Assembly (NCBI GenBank): GCA_028286395.1 | Contig: JAQBRS010000005.1 | Location: forward strand, 62,001-126,000 | Direction: 5' to 3' | DNA length: 64,000 bases | Source of the DNA: Candidatus Saccharimonadota bacterium | Lineage (GTDB): Bacteria; Patescibacteriota; Saccharimonadia; Saccharimonadales; Saccharimonadaceae | Shown here: positions 35,868-45,764 of the stretch, piece after piece | Numbering within the stretch: position 1 is the first letter of the stretch | Layout: each line of letters starts with the position of its first letter | Notes under the pieces: model-generated | What the model was told of the DNA's origin: nothing | Databases searched by the model: none | The model's input: the letters and a program-made list of their open reading frames with translations, nothing else | Translations under genes and position numbers: made by a program

Positions 35868-35935
35868 CAATAGTTGACAAAGTCAACTATTGAGCTTTAT
35901 AATGAAACTAATACTATTTTACAATATAAAGCTCA
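35868..35935. promoter_or_regulatory. Two perfect inverted repeats in the marR-MFS intergenic region (putative operator)
   Basis: CAATAGTTGAC AAA GTCAACTATTG (35868-35892) and TGAGCTTTATA...TATAAAGCTCA (35891-35901 / 35925-35935). Confidence 0.8.
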
Positions 35936-35958
35936 AATAAGAAAGATCTCTATTTTAC

Positions 35959-37377
35959 ATGATTGAAAAAGCAAGAAATCATTGGCTCATTCTCGTGTTG
36001 CTTGCGGCCGCGCAATTGATGGTCGTTCTCGACTCATCAGTCGTTAACGTTGCACTTCCAGCCATCCAAAATACCTTTAACCTCACCAGCTCAGGCCTTC
36101 AATGGATTGTCACCGCCTATACGTTGACCTTCGGTGGCTTCCTTCTTTTCGGAGGACGTGCAGCCGACCTATTTGGCCGTAAGCGAATGTTTCTTATTGG
36201 TATTACGCTGTTTACTATCGCGTCACTTATTGATGGGCTTTCTCAAAGCGGATCAATGCTTATTATCCTTCGCGCAGTTCAAGGACTTGCTGCAGCATTA
36301 ATGTCGCCCGCCGCTCTTTCGATCATTCTAGTGACCTACCATGAAGGACACGAACGTAATACTGCTCTCTCTATTTGGGGATCAGTTGGTGCCGGCGGTG
36401 CGGCTATCGGTGTCCTCCTTGGTGGTATTTTGACTCAGTACCTCAACTGGCGCTGGAATTTCTTTATCAACATTCCTATCGGTATCTTTATCTTTATAGC
36501 CGCATGGCGTCTTCTACCGACACATGAATCTGAAGAAAAGAATGCCAGTCTCGATCTTCCTGGTGCAATCTCTGTCACAGGCGCAGCGCTGCTCCTTGTA
36601 TCAGGTATCGCCGAAGCTCCGACGAATGGTTGGGGATCACTTGCAACCTGGGCATACTTTGCCGGATCAGCCATTCTTCTTGCCTTCTTTATCTTTAACG
36701 AAAGGCGAGCAAAGCACCCGCTTGTTCCGCTTGGTATTTTCAAGAATCGTAACCTTACGGGTGCAAACTTAGTCCTATTCCCAGTTGTCGCCAGCATGTT
36801 CTCTACATTCTTCTTCGGATCACTGTACCTACAAAATGTACTTCACTTTGACCCAGTCAAGACCGGCTTTAGCTTCCTTGTCACACCAGTTGTTATTGCC
36901 CTGACCGCAATTAACGTTCCTCGACTTGTGAAGCGAATCGGCTTTAAACCTATCATCGTTGCGGGACCGTTATTCATCGCAGCATCCCTCCTCTATTTGA
37001 CACACGTCCCCGTAGACGGTAGCTACTTCACACACGTTCTTCCTGCTCTCATCCTGCTTGGACTTGGTGCTGGTATGAGCTTCGTCAGTGGCACGATTGC
37101 TGCGACTTCAGGAGTGAAGCCTAACGAATCAGGCCTTGCATCTGGACTACTCAATACCTCGCAACAGATCGGTGGTTCGTTGGGACTTGCTATCTTAACT
37201 GGCGTTGCAACATCAGCTGCGGCGAGTTATTTCACGAATCTCACAACGGCACCGACTGCGCTCACTGGACTTGAAGCCGAAGTAGCAGGAATGCACGCAG
37301 CTTTCCTTGTTGGTGCTTGCATCGCCCTTGCCGCGTCGTTGATTGCCTTCTTTGTCATCAAAGCTCCTAAGAAATAG
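35959..37377 (+). CDS. MFS drug transporter, DHA2 (EmrB/QacA) type
   Basis: MVVLDSSVVNVALPAIQNTFNLTSSGLQWIVTAYTLTFGGFLLFGGRAADLFGRKRMF; many TM helices. Confidence 0.95.
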   Translation: MIEKARNHWLILVLLAAAQLMVVLDSSVVNVALPAIQNTFNLTSSGLQWIVTAYTLTFGGFLLFGGRAADLFGRKRMFLIGITLFTIASLIDGLSQSGSMLIILRAVQGLAAALMSPAALSIILVTYHEGHERNTALSIWGSVGAGGAAIGVLLGGILTQYLNWRWNFFINIPIGIFIFIAAWRLLPTHESEEKNASLDLPGAISVTGAALLLVSGIAEAPTNGWGSLATWAYFAGSAILLAFFIFNERRAKHPLVPLGIFKNRNLTGANLVLFPVVASMFSTFFFGSLYLQNVLHFDPVKTGFSFLVTPVVIALTAINVPRLVKRIGFKPIIVAGPLFIAASLLYLTHVPVDGSYFTHVLPALILLGLGAGMSFVSGTIAATSGVKPNESGLASGLLNTSQQIGGSLGLAILTGVATSAAASYFTNLTTAPTALTGLEAEVAGMHAAFLVGACIALAASLIAFFVIKAPKK

Positions 37378-37419
37378 GCTTTTCGTTTACAGCGCCATTA
37401 GCGGTATACTAAAACGGAT

Positions 37420-38442
37420 ATGGAAGTACATACAAACATTCCTCTAAAAAACTTTACAACCATGAAACTGGGCGGTCCTGCCCAATTCATGGTTGAAGTT
37501 CGTTCTGCTGAAGAAGTCAAAGCGGTTCACGACAACGCAACTTCAAAAAACCTGCCGATATTTATCTTGGGTGGCGGAAGTAACGTCATCGCAAAAGACG
37601 AAGGATATCCAGGTATCGTTATTCGCGTCCGTATCCCCGGGTTTGAAATTATTAATGATGACATAAACACAACAACAATAAAAATTGGGGCAGGGGAGAG
37701 TTGGGATTCCGTCGTCAAGCGAACCGTTGACATGCATTTATCCGGTATCGAAGCGATGTCCATGATTCCCGGAACATCCGGTGCGGCGCCAGTCCAAAAT
37801 GTCGGTGCGTATGGCCAAGAAATCGCTGACACTCTGGTTTCCCTCGAAGCCTATGACTCACAGACAAAAACATTCGTTGTCCTAGAAAACGAAGCCTGTG
37901 GATTCGCCTATCGAGATAGTATTTTCAGAGGCAACGAAAAGGGTCGCTACATCATCACAAGCATTACGTTGAAACTATCAAAAAGTCTCCCCCAACCTCC
38001 TTTTTACGATGCGCTCCAAACGTATTTCGACGCGCATAAAGTCACCTTCTTCACCGGCGAAACAGTGCGCGAAGCAGTGATCGCAATCCGAACCGAAAAA
38101 CTGCCCGACCCTGGGTTAAAACCAAATACTGGTTCATTCTTTAAAAATGCCATCATTGAAAACTGGCAACTCGCCGATCTACAAATGTCCTATCCAGACA
38201 TGAAAGTATTCGATATGGGCGACGGCCACTCAAAAGTCCCAACTGGGTGGCTTATCGAGCAAGTTGGCCTCAAAGGGCAGCTGCTACATGGTATGCGCGT
38301 TCATGATAAAAACGCCCTCGTTCTCATCAACGAATCAGCGACTGGCTATGCTGACCTCGCTGCTGCTCGTGATGAAGTTATTGGTGCCGTTCGTGACAAA
38401 TTTAGAATCCAAATTGAACAAGAGCCACTCGAGCTTAGTTAG
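37420..38442 (+). CDS. murB: UDP-N-acetylmuramate dehydrogenase
   Basis: NTTMKLGGPAQF-type FAD domain, ILGGGSNVIAKDEGYPGIVIR, GTSGAAPVQNVGAYGQEIAD, PNTGSFFKNAI. Confidence 0.95.
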   Translation: MEVHTNIPLKNFTTMKLGGPAQFMVEVRSAEEVKAVHDNATSKNLPIFILGGGSNVIAKDEGYPGIVIRVRIPGFEIINDDINTTTIKIGAGESWDSVVKRTVDMHLSGIEAMSMIPGTSGAAPVQNVGAYGQEIADTLVSLEAYDSQTKTFVVLENEACGFAYRDSIFRGNEKGRYIITSITLKLSKSLPQPPFYDALQTYFDAHKVTFFTGETVREAVIAIRTEKLPDPGLKPNTGSFFKNAIIENWQLADLQMSYPDMKVFDMGDGHSKVPTGWLIEQVGLKGQLLHGMRVHDKNALVLINESATGYADLAAARDEVIGAVRDKFRIQIEQEPLELS

Positions 38443-38478
38443 CTTGCGAATTAGCATAAAACCCCTTATGCTATAAGC

Positions 38479-39003
38479 ATGACACGGCGTGGGTTCACGA
38501 TTGTTGAGTTGATTATTACAATCACGATTATGGGTATTCTGCTAACCTTAGCAGTTGTTAACATTGGCTCAACACAAATGAATGCTCGCGATGAAGAACG
38601 TAAAGCCGATATCGAGGCAATTGCCAGTAACCTTGAAGCATTTTACACCGGTGGCACAGATGGCACGGTAAACTTTGCCCGCTACCCTTCTTTGGGACTT
38701 ATTGGACCTGCTACCACAATCACGACAAGCTTGCGCGATGCGAATATAAAATCATTCCTGCCTCCAGGAACCACCGATGTAACGCAAACGTTCCTGGCAT
38801 CGACAAATGCAGGCTCACTTCCCGCAATACAAACGACTGCTGGAGTATTGCCCCAACCAACTAAAGACCAATACGTGTATCAACCGATCAAATCTGACGG
38901 GACCCTTTGCGCATCGGGTGATATTGACTGTCGTAAGTTCAACCTCTTCTACCGACTTGAAGCAGATAATACCGTGTATAAAGTAACGAGTAAAAACCAA
39001 TAA
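38479..39003 (+). CDS. Type IV pilin-like protein
   Basis: MTRRGFTIVELIITITIMGILLTLAVVNIGS. Confidence 0.9.
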   Translation: MTRRGFTIVELIITITIMGILLTLAVVNIGSTQMNARDEERKADIEAIASNLEAFYTGGTDGTVNFARYPSLGLIGPATTITTSLRDANIKSFLPPGTTDVTQTFLASTNAGSLPAIQTTAGVLPQPTKDQYVYQPIKSDGTLCASGDIDCRKFNLFYRLEADNTVYKVTSKNQ

Positions 39004-40034
39004 TGAAACAATCCCATAAACAATCCGGATTCACCGCAGTTGAGCTACTTATCACGCTCTTTGTTGCAGCTGCCTTTTTAATTGCCGCCTATAGCCTCTT
39101 CAACCTAGTTATTAAAGATGGTGGAGCAACGCGTGGCGAATCTCGTGCGGCAAACGTCGCCTACGATTACATGCGTCAATATGCTGCTTCATCAACGACT
39201 ATCCCCTGCACACCGTCAACCCCCCTCACTGATGCGCCCCTATCGGTCGATGGACTTGAGAACGTCACCGTCGATGTTACCGTGACATGCTTTCCTGACG
39301 GTAGCTCGAGCCTTTCAAAAGTAACCGTAACACTCAACTACAACTCGCCTGTCCAAACCGTTACCTACGCAACCTTTGTCAGCGCATCGGGTAACACAGG
39401 AAGTGGCGACATTACGAATGGACTTGTCGCCTGGTGGAAACTAAATGGCGATGCCAACACAGCTATTGGTAGTCCGAATGGGGTCATTACAAATGCGACT
39501 TCAACAACAAATGCAGCTGGACAATCGGACATGGCGTATTCATTTAACGGATCGAATTCGTCGATTACCACAAACTCTGGCTTTGGGCTTGGAGCGACGA
39601 ATGTCACTATATCCTGTTGGGTTTATAATCCAACAGCAACAAATGCAGGGTTTTTCGTAAAAGTTGGTGGTGCGGGATACGGTATTGGCATAGGTAATAC
39701 GTCATTTGACAACGGTAGCCCTGGAACAAAAATCATCATGCTATACGAGGGGATTCGCTGGATCGTTACAGGTACCAACTTGGGAACTGGGTGGCATCAT
39801 GTCGTCATGACTATCGATGGATCGGGCGTTCCAACGGCATATCTTGACGGTGTATCAACGGGTTCATACGCGGGCACGGGACCCTACCCTCCCGGAGCAC
39901 AAGCTGTGTACATTGGCGGTGGGCAACCCTCAACATCACGTTTCTTTAATGGTGCAGTCGATGATGTTCGTCTTTATAACCGTGCCCTCCCTCTAGCTGA
40001 TATCCTTTCATTGTATTCTGCGGGAGCAAAGTAA
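39003..40034 (+). CDS. Type IV pilin-like protein with C-terminal LamG/concanavalin-A-like domain
   Basis: SGFTAVELLITLFVAAAFLIAAYSLF; GLVAWWKLNGDANTAIG...GTGWHHVVMTIDGSGVPTAYLDGV...FFNGAVDDVRLYNRALPLADI. Confidence 0.88.
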   Translation: MKQSHKQSGFTAVELLITLFVAAAFLIAAYSLFNLVIKDGGATRGESRAANVAYDYMRQYAASSTTIPCTPSTPLTDAPLSVDGLENVTVDVTVTCFPDGSSSLSKVTVTLNYNSPVQTVTYATFVSASGNTGSGDITNGLVAWWKLNGDANTAIGSPNGVITNATSTTNAAGQSDMAYSFNGSNSSITTNSGFGLGATNVTISCWVYNPTATNAGFFVKVGGAGYGIGIGNTSFDNGSPGTKIIMLYEGIRWIVTGTNLGTGWHHVVMTIDGSGVPTAYLDGVSTGSYAGTGPYPPGAQAVYIGGGQPSTSRFFNGAVDDVRLYNRALPLADILSLYSAGAK

Positions 40035-42154
40035 TGCGTCTCTTTAAGCATCAGCCGCAAAAAGGATTCACACTCGTCGAAATGCTCGTTGTTGCCCCTA
40101 TCGTTATCTTGGCAATCGGCGCATTCTTGACGGCTATCATTGCTATGACGGGCGAAGTACTCGCCTCTCGTGCGTCAAACACGCTTTCATATAACGTCCA
40201 AGATGCTCTGAATCGTATCGAACAAGATGTAAAGCTCAGTAACAGCTTCCTTGCAACAAACAATGTCACCCTCGATCCAACCAATAACCCGACAACGACC
40301 AATCACAACCAGGGTTACAATGACGATGCGACTGCGTTCACTAGCATTGGTGGTACGAGTGGCACGAGCCTTATCCTTAACATGGTTGCCACAACGACAA
40401 ATCCTATTTCGACAAGTAGCTCATATGTATTTCTGAAGAACAAGCCAAACGACTGTTCAAATCCACAAGGAAACACACCGTTTACCTACAATATCGTCTA
40501 CTATATAAAAAATAGCACCCTCTACCGTCGCGTCATTATGCCAAACAACTATACCGACACGGCAAACACTGTCTGCTCTACGCCTTGGCAACAACCGAGC
40601 TGTTCTCCGACATACATGGCAGCACAATCTGGATCGGTCTTCTGCAAAACCAGTGACATCACGCTTGTCAGTGGCGTAACAGCGACCAACTTCAACCTCC
40701 AATACTTCAATGGCGAAGACACTACTAGCGTGAATACTCCCGCCGCAACGACAACTGACCCTGTTGCACGAGGTACAGCCCTACAATCCGCCACAACAGT
40801 CGGCGTTTCAATTGACGCGCAACAAACTGCTGCAGGACGAGCGATCGAGCGATCCGCCATTCTTCGCGTTTCACGCCTCGATTCAAACGCCTCAGGAGTT
40901 GCAACGATCACAACTGACGGAGCACCGGCTGCGCCAAAAGTAAGTTCCACGCTTAGTGAACCAACAAACGTCACCTTTACATGGCCAAAAGTAACTACTG
41001 CAACTGGCTATACGTTTGAATACCAGATCGGTGCAGGTGGCTGGAATACCGGATTCACCAATCAACCGACCCAGACGTTCACCGTCACAACTGCGACGCA
41101 TCAAAATGTCGTGAATGTCCGCGTTACTGCGATTAACGCAGCCGGTGGCTCTAGCTACGGAACTGCGACTGTGACTATCCCGCTTTGGACGCCATTTGCT
41201 TTACAAAATACTTGGACTGACTACTCCCCTCCTTTTGCAAGTGCTGCTTATACAAAAACAGCGGCTGGATTGATCATGCTCAAGGGAATGGTAAAAGGTG
41301 GAAGTGGAATAATCGGCTACCTCCCCGTTGGGTATCGTCCAGCGATGAGTATTATGTTTGAAAATAGTACCAACGAAACCGGTGGTCGCGTTGATATTCG
41401 TAGCGATGGCAGCATCAATATGGCCGTAGGGTCAAATGCCTGGTATTCACTTGACGGCATCGCCTTTATGCCAGCAGGCACCGCCTTCGCGGCAGTCACA
41501 TACGCTAATGGATGGGGTGATTATAGCCCTGCGAGTGGTGACCCCGCATGGCAAAGCGGTGGGTATGTCTACGATGGCGCCGGGCGCGTTGAACTTACCG
41601 GTCTTATCCGTGCAGGAACGACAACAAGCGGAACAACGATGGCAATGCTGCCTCCAGGCTATCGTCCACCAGAATATATGCATATCCTTAACGATGTAGG
41701 GAATGCCCCAACACACTTTAGCGTTGATAGCACGGGCAATATACTGGCAAAAGGATACGGGAACAATTACCTTTCATTGCAGTATACCTTCTTCCCTTCG
41801 AGTCGTATTGCTGGATCAACCTGTACGACACAGTGGTGTGCGCTTCCTTTGCAAAATAGCTGGACATTTTATGGTGGTCTGTATTCTGTCCCTCAATATA
41901 CAAAATCAACAATCGATAATGTCGTCATGCTTAAGGGGCTCATCAAAGGAGGTAGCTCTCCCAGTGCAGCTATCGCAACCCTTCCAGCGGGCTATTGTCC
42001 TGCCGAGAAGCTCCTTCTTGCCACAGCGTCGAATGGTGTATGGTCACGACTCGATGTCGTCCGAAATGCTGACGGAACATGCAACCTATCACCAAGTGGC
42101 GGATCAACGACGTGGCTATCGCTGGATAACATCCACTATATTGCTGAGCCGTAG
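40034..42154 (+). CDS. Minor pilin-like protein with three C-terminal phage-tail-like repeats
   Basis: KGFTLVEMLVVAPIVILAIGAFLTAIIAM; FnIII-like APKVSSTLSEPTNVTFTWPKVTTATGYTFEYQIG; three ~90-110 aa repeats ending in LP(V/P/A)GY(R/C)P...SL. Confidence 0.85.
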   Translation: MRLFKHQPQKGFTLVEMLVVAPIVILAIGAFLTAIIAMTGEVLASRASNTLSYNVQDALNRIEQDVKLSNSFLATNNVTLDPTNNPTTTNHNQGYNDDATAFTSIGGTSGTSLILNMVATTTNPISTSSSYVFLKNKPNDCSNPQGNTPFTYNIVYYIKNSTLYRRVIMPNNYTDTANTVCSTPWQQPSCSPTYMAAQSGSVFCKTSDITLVSGVTATNFNLQYFNGEDTTSVNTPAATTTDPVARGTALQSATTVGVSIDAQQTAAGRAIERSAILRVSRLDSNASGVATITTDGAPAAPKVSSTLSEPTNVTFTWPKVTTATGYTFEYQIGAGGWNTGFTNQPTQTFTVTTATHQNVVNVRVTAINAAGGSSYGTATVTIPLWTPFALQNTWTDYSPPFASAAYTKTAAGLIMLKGMVKGGSGIIGYLPVGYRPAMSIMFENSTNETGGRVDIRSDGSINMAVGSNAWYSLDGIAFMPAGTAFAAVTYANGWGDYSPASGDPAWQSGGYVYDGAGRVELTGLIRAGTTTSGTTMAMLPPGYRPPEYMHILNDVGNAPTHFSVDSTGNILAKGYGNNYLSLQYTFFPSSRIAGSTCTTQWCALPLQNSWTFYGGLYSVPQYTKSTIDNVVMLKGLIKGGSSPSAAIATLPAGYCPAEKLLLATASNGVWSRLDVVRNADGTCNLSPSGGSTTWLSLDNIHYIAEP

Positions 42155-42260
42155 GGGTAAAAAGCTTAAAATTACATGCATGAAAATGCTTGCGCTTAAT
42201 CAATTCTCGTAGTACATTAGTCTTAGAGTAATTACATTTTTAAATAGGGGGCAACTCACA

Positions 42261-42770
42261 ATGAGTTTCAATAATATCAAAACGAGAATGAAGACAGAAC
42301 GCGGTTTTACAATCGTCGAACTCTTGATCGTCATCGTGGTCATCGGTATCTTGGCAGCAATTACGATTGTCGCCTACAATGGTGTAACATCACGTGCTAA
42401 TACCACGAAATCAAATACTAACGCCGTTACAGTACAGAAAAAAGCAGAAGCATACAATGCTGACACAGCTGGTGGAAATGGTGTATACCCTGCAACCGCA
42501 GCCATCTTTACTGGACTTGCAGCAACACAGCTAGGTGCCATTCCTGCAGGTATCACCCTGACGAATGCAGCTCCTACCGCAGCTAACGGTCAAACGACTA
42601 TTCAATATATTGCCTGTGCAGTTGGTGGAACCGCAAACGCGAATACTGCCGATGGATACTACATTGGCTACTGGAACTTTACAACGAGTGCAGTTGTATA
42701 CGTTGCCGGTGGTACTTCGACAACAAATGCCTGTGCAGGAGCTCCAGCCCACACAGCTTCAACAAGCTAA
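42261..42770 (+). CDS. Type IV major-pilin-like protein
   Basis: RGFTIVELLIVIVVIGILAAITIVAYNG; short globular domain. Confidence 0.92.
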   Translation: MSFNNIKTRMKTERGFTIVELLIVIVVIGILAAITIVAYNGVTSRANTTKSNTNAVTVQKKAEAYNADTAGGNGVYPATAAIFTGLAATQLGAIPAGITLTNAAPTAANGQTTIQYIACAVGGTANANTADGYYIGYWNFTTSAVVYVAGGTSTTNACAGAPAHTASTS

Positions 42771-42786
42771 TAATAGAATTAAGTTG

Positions 42787-42829
42787 AACATAATAAAAGA
42801 AAGCCGTTAAGGCTTTCTTTTATTATGTT
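42787..42829. terminator. Bidirectional terminator between pilin and glyA
   Basis: AACATAATAAAAGAAAGCC GTTAA GGCTTTCTTTTATTATGTT, 19-bp perfect stem. Confidence 0.9.
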
Positions 42830-42848
42830 AAGCAAAAACCGTCAACAA

Positions 42849-44153
42849 CTAGGTATCACTCGGCAAAGGGAAAGCCTGTACGAAAGCCTTTACTTCACTC
42901 CTCAGTTCAATCAGTCGTTCAGGATTCTCACGAGCATCAATCGCCTGCTTCATCCATTCAGCAATCTGCTCCATGTGCTCTTCTTTCAGACCACGTGTTG
43001 TCAAAGCTGGTGTTCCAAGACGAATACCACTTGGCCGAAACGGAGGAAGTTCGTCATCAGGTACTGCATTAGCGTTCAAAGTCAGTCCAATTGCATCCAA
43101 TGCTTGTTCTGCTACTTTTCCATCAATCCCAAAGCTCTTATAGACATCGGCTAAGATAAGGTGATTACTGGTTCCACCGGTGATCAATTGGAAGCCTCGT
43201 GCAATCAACGCATCGGCGAGAAGGCGAGCATTTGTGACGATTTGCGCTGCATACATCTTAAATTCAGGTTGCATCGCCTCATGGAAGGCCACGGCCTTAG
43301 CAGCAATCACGTGTTCATGTGGTCCACCTTGCATACCAGGGAAAATCGCACGATCGATAAGAGTCGGGATATTTTCAATTGTTTTCTCCGGCGCCCTTAG
43401 TGGATTACCGACGACGCCCTTACTGAGGATAAGCCCGCCACGTGGACCACGAAGTGTCTTATGCGTCGTCGTCGTCATGACATGGAAGCCATGATCCAAA
43501 GGATTCTCGGCAACGCCACCAGCGATGAGCCCAGCGATATGCGCCATGTCAGCCATTAATAGTGCGCCGACTTCATTTCCAATTGCCGCAAACTTGTCGT
43601 AATCAAGCTCTCGAGGATATGCGCTGAAACCAGCAAGGATAATTTTTGGCTTGTGCTCCAATGCCAAAGCGCGCAATGCCTCATAATCAATCTCACCTGT
43701 CGAAGTATCTTTCATCTTGTAGCGAACAAAGTTGTATAGGTGCGCACTACGCGTTACAGGAGCTCCGTGGGTCAAATGTCCCCCATGGCTCAGATCCATT
43801 GCAATAACCGTGTCACCGGGCTCGAGCCATGCGCTGTAGACTGCTTCATTGGCTGGTGCGCCTGAATGTGGCTGTACGTTGGCGTGATCGGCATGAAAGA
43901 GTTCTTTTGCACGATCAATTGCTAATTGCTCTACTTGATCAGTAAATTCTTGGCCACCGTAATAGCGACGACCAGGATACCCTTCGGCATATTTATTCGT
44001 AAAAATACTGCCGAGCGCAGTTAAGACATCACGACTGACGTAATTTTCACTCGGAATAAGCTCTAATCCATCGCGTTCACGCTGTTCTTCTCCAGCGATA
44101 TATGCGGCAATTTGATCGTCATTTTGCACCGTTGGGATAGTTTTATCTGCCAT
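42849..44153 (-). CDS. glyA: Serine hydroxymethyltransferase
   Basis: LIPSENYVSRDVL, YAEGYPGRRYYGGQEFTDQVE, VMTTTTHKTLRGPRGGLIL. Confidence 0.97.
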   Translation of the reverse strand: MADKTIPTVQNDDQIAAYIAGEEQRERDGLELIPSENYVSRDVLTALGSIFTNKYAEGYPGRRYYGGQEFTDQVEQLAIDRAKELFHADHANVQPHSGAPANEAVYSAWLEPGDTVIAMDLSHGGHLTHGAPVTRSAHLYNFVRYKMKDTSTGEIDYEALRALALEHKPKIILAGFSAYPRELDYDKFAAIGNEVGALLMADMAHIAGLIAGGVAENPLDHGFHVMTTTTHKTLRGPRGGLILSKGVVGNPLRAPEKTIENIPTLIDRAIFPGMQGGPHEHVIAAKAVAFHEAMQPEFKMYAAQIVTNARLLADALIARGFQLITGGTSNHLILADVYKSFGIDGKVAEQALDAIGLTLNANAVPDDELPPFRPSGIRLGTPALTTRGLKEEHMEQIAEWMKQAIDARENPERLIELRSEVKAFVQAFPLPSDT

Positions 44154-44231
44154 AGTAACTCCTCTTTCCTCTGATTATACACCAGGGGTAGCGTCTTGAC
44201 TATATACCAAACATGATATATAGTAGGTCGC

Positions 44232-45764
44232 ATGCAACCAAAATCGTATACTTCAAAGATCGGTACCCTTATACAAGAGACGCGGCAGAACCGTGGGATG
44301 ACGCAAACCCAGCTTGCAAAGGCCTTAAACACCAGTCAAAGCGCCATAAATCGCATCGAAAAAGGTGGACAAAATATCAGTCTTGATATGTTAGCTCGTA
44401 TTAGCGACGTTTTGTCAAGCCAAATCGTCACACTTAATCAGACTGGTTCTGTAAATTTCCGCATTGAAGGCGGTCACAAACTTTCTGGACACATCGTGGC
44501 AAAGACTAGCAAAAATGCAGCGGTCGCACTACTTTGCGCTTCACTCCTTAACCGTGGCACGACTGTCCTTCGTCACGTTGCTCGTATTGAAGAAGTAAAC
44601 CGAATTCTTGAAGTCCTTAATAGTATTGGCGTCAAAACTCGTTGGTTTGGCGATAACGACCTTGAGATCATCCCTCCCGCAAAACTAAAACTCGAAAACA
44701 TGGATGTCGAAGCAGCGAAAAAGACTCGAAGCATTATTATGTTCCTTGGTCCACTCATGCATCGTTATAAATCATTCGAGCTTCCTTACGCTGGCGGCTG
44801 TACACTTGGCGAACGAACCGTCGAGCCTCACCTAAGCGGCCTTGAACACTTTGGCCTTTCCGTCGACACTGTCACCGGGCACTACACTGCTACCGCAAAA
44901 CCAGTCAAGCCTGAGAAAGCAATTGTCCTATCTGAGCGTGGCGATACGGTCACCGAAAACATCATTATGGCCGCAGCTCTCAACGATGGCATTACGACTA
45001 TCCGTAATGCAAGTCCGAACTACATGGTACAAGACCTTTGTTTTTACCTTGAAAAGCTTGGCGTTAAAATTGAAGGTATCGGCACAACAACGTTGAAGAT
45101 CCACGGACTCCGTGATATCAATAAAAATGTTGAGTACGCTCCCGCAGAAGACCCAATTGAAGTGATGAGTTTCATCGCGGCTGCAATTGTCACAAAATCT
45201 GAAATTACCATCGAGCGTGCCCCGATTGAGTTTCTCGAAATCGACCTCAAGTTCCTCGAAAACATGGGCTTCCAGTACGAAATGTCAGATGAGTACACCG
45301 CGCTTAACGGCAAGACTCGCCTTGTCGACATTACGACAAAGATCAGCAAACTTAAGGCACCGATCGACAAGATTCACTCGATGCCGTTCCCTGGCCTAAA
45401 CATCGATAACCTTCCCTTCTTTGCTGCAATTGCCGCAACCGCCGAGGGGCGAACGCTGATTCACGACTGGGTATATGAAAACCGTGCGATCTACCTCACT
45501 GAGTTAACCCGTCTTAATGCCAACGTTCAATTGATTGACCCGCACCGTCTCTACGTCACGGGACCGACCAAATGGAAACCAGCCGAGATCATTACACCTC
45601 CTGCACTTCGTCCAGCAGTCGTTATCATGCTTGGTATGCTTGCTGCGCCTGGTATCTCGACACTTCGCAACATCTACTCGATCAACCGCGGTTACGAAGA
45701 CCTCGCGGAACGTTTGAACACACTCGGTGCCAAGATCACGATCATCCGTGACATTACTGAATAA
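44232..45764 (+). CDS. XRE-type HTH domain fused to a UDP-GlcNAc 1-carboxyvinyltransferase (MurA) homologue
   Basis: HTH: IGTLIQETRQNRGMTQTQLAKALNTSQSAINRIEKGGQNISLDMLARISDVL; MurA: FRIEGGHKLSGHIVAKTSKNAAVALL, YAGGCTLGERTVEPHLSGLEHFG. Confidence 0.93.
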   Translation: MQPKSYTSKIGTLIQETRQNRGMTQTQLAKALNTSQSAINRIEKGGQNISLDMLARISDVLSSQIVTLNQTGSVNFRIEGGHKLSGHIVAKTSKNAAVALLCASLLNRGTTVLRHVARIEEVNRILEVLNSIGVKTRWFGDNDLEIIPPAKLKLENMDVEAAKKTRSIIMFLGPLMHRYKSFELPYAGGCTLGERTVEPHLSGLEHFGLSVDTVTGHYTATAKPVKPEKAIVLSERGDTVTENIIMAAALNDGITTIRNASPNYMVQDLCFYLEKLGVKIEGIGTTTLKIHGLRDINKNVEYAPAEDPIEVMSFIAAAIVTKSEITIERAPIEFLEIDLKFLENMGFQYEMSDEYTALNGKTRLVDITTKISKLKAPIDKIHSMPFPGLNIDNLPFFAAIAATAEGRTLIHDWVYENRAIYLTELTRLNANVQLIDPHRLYVTGPTKWKPAEIITPPALRPAVVIMLGMLAAPGISTLRNIYSINRGYEDLAERLNTLGAKITIIRDITE

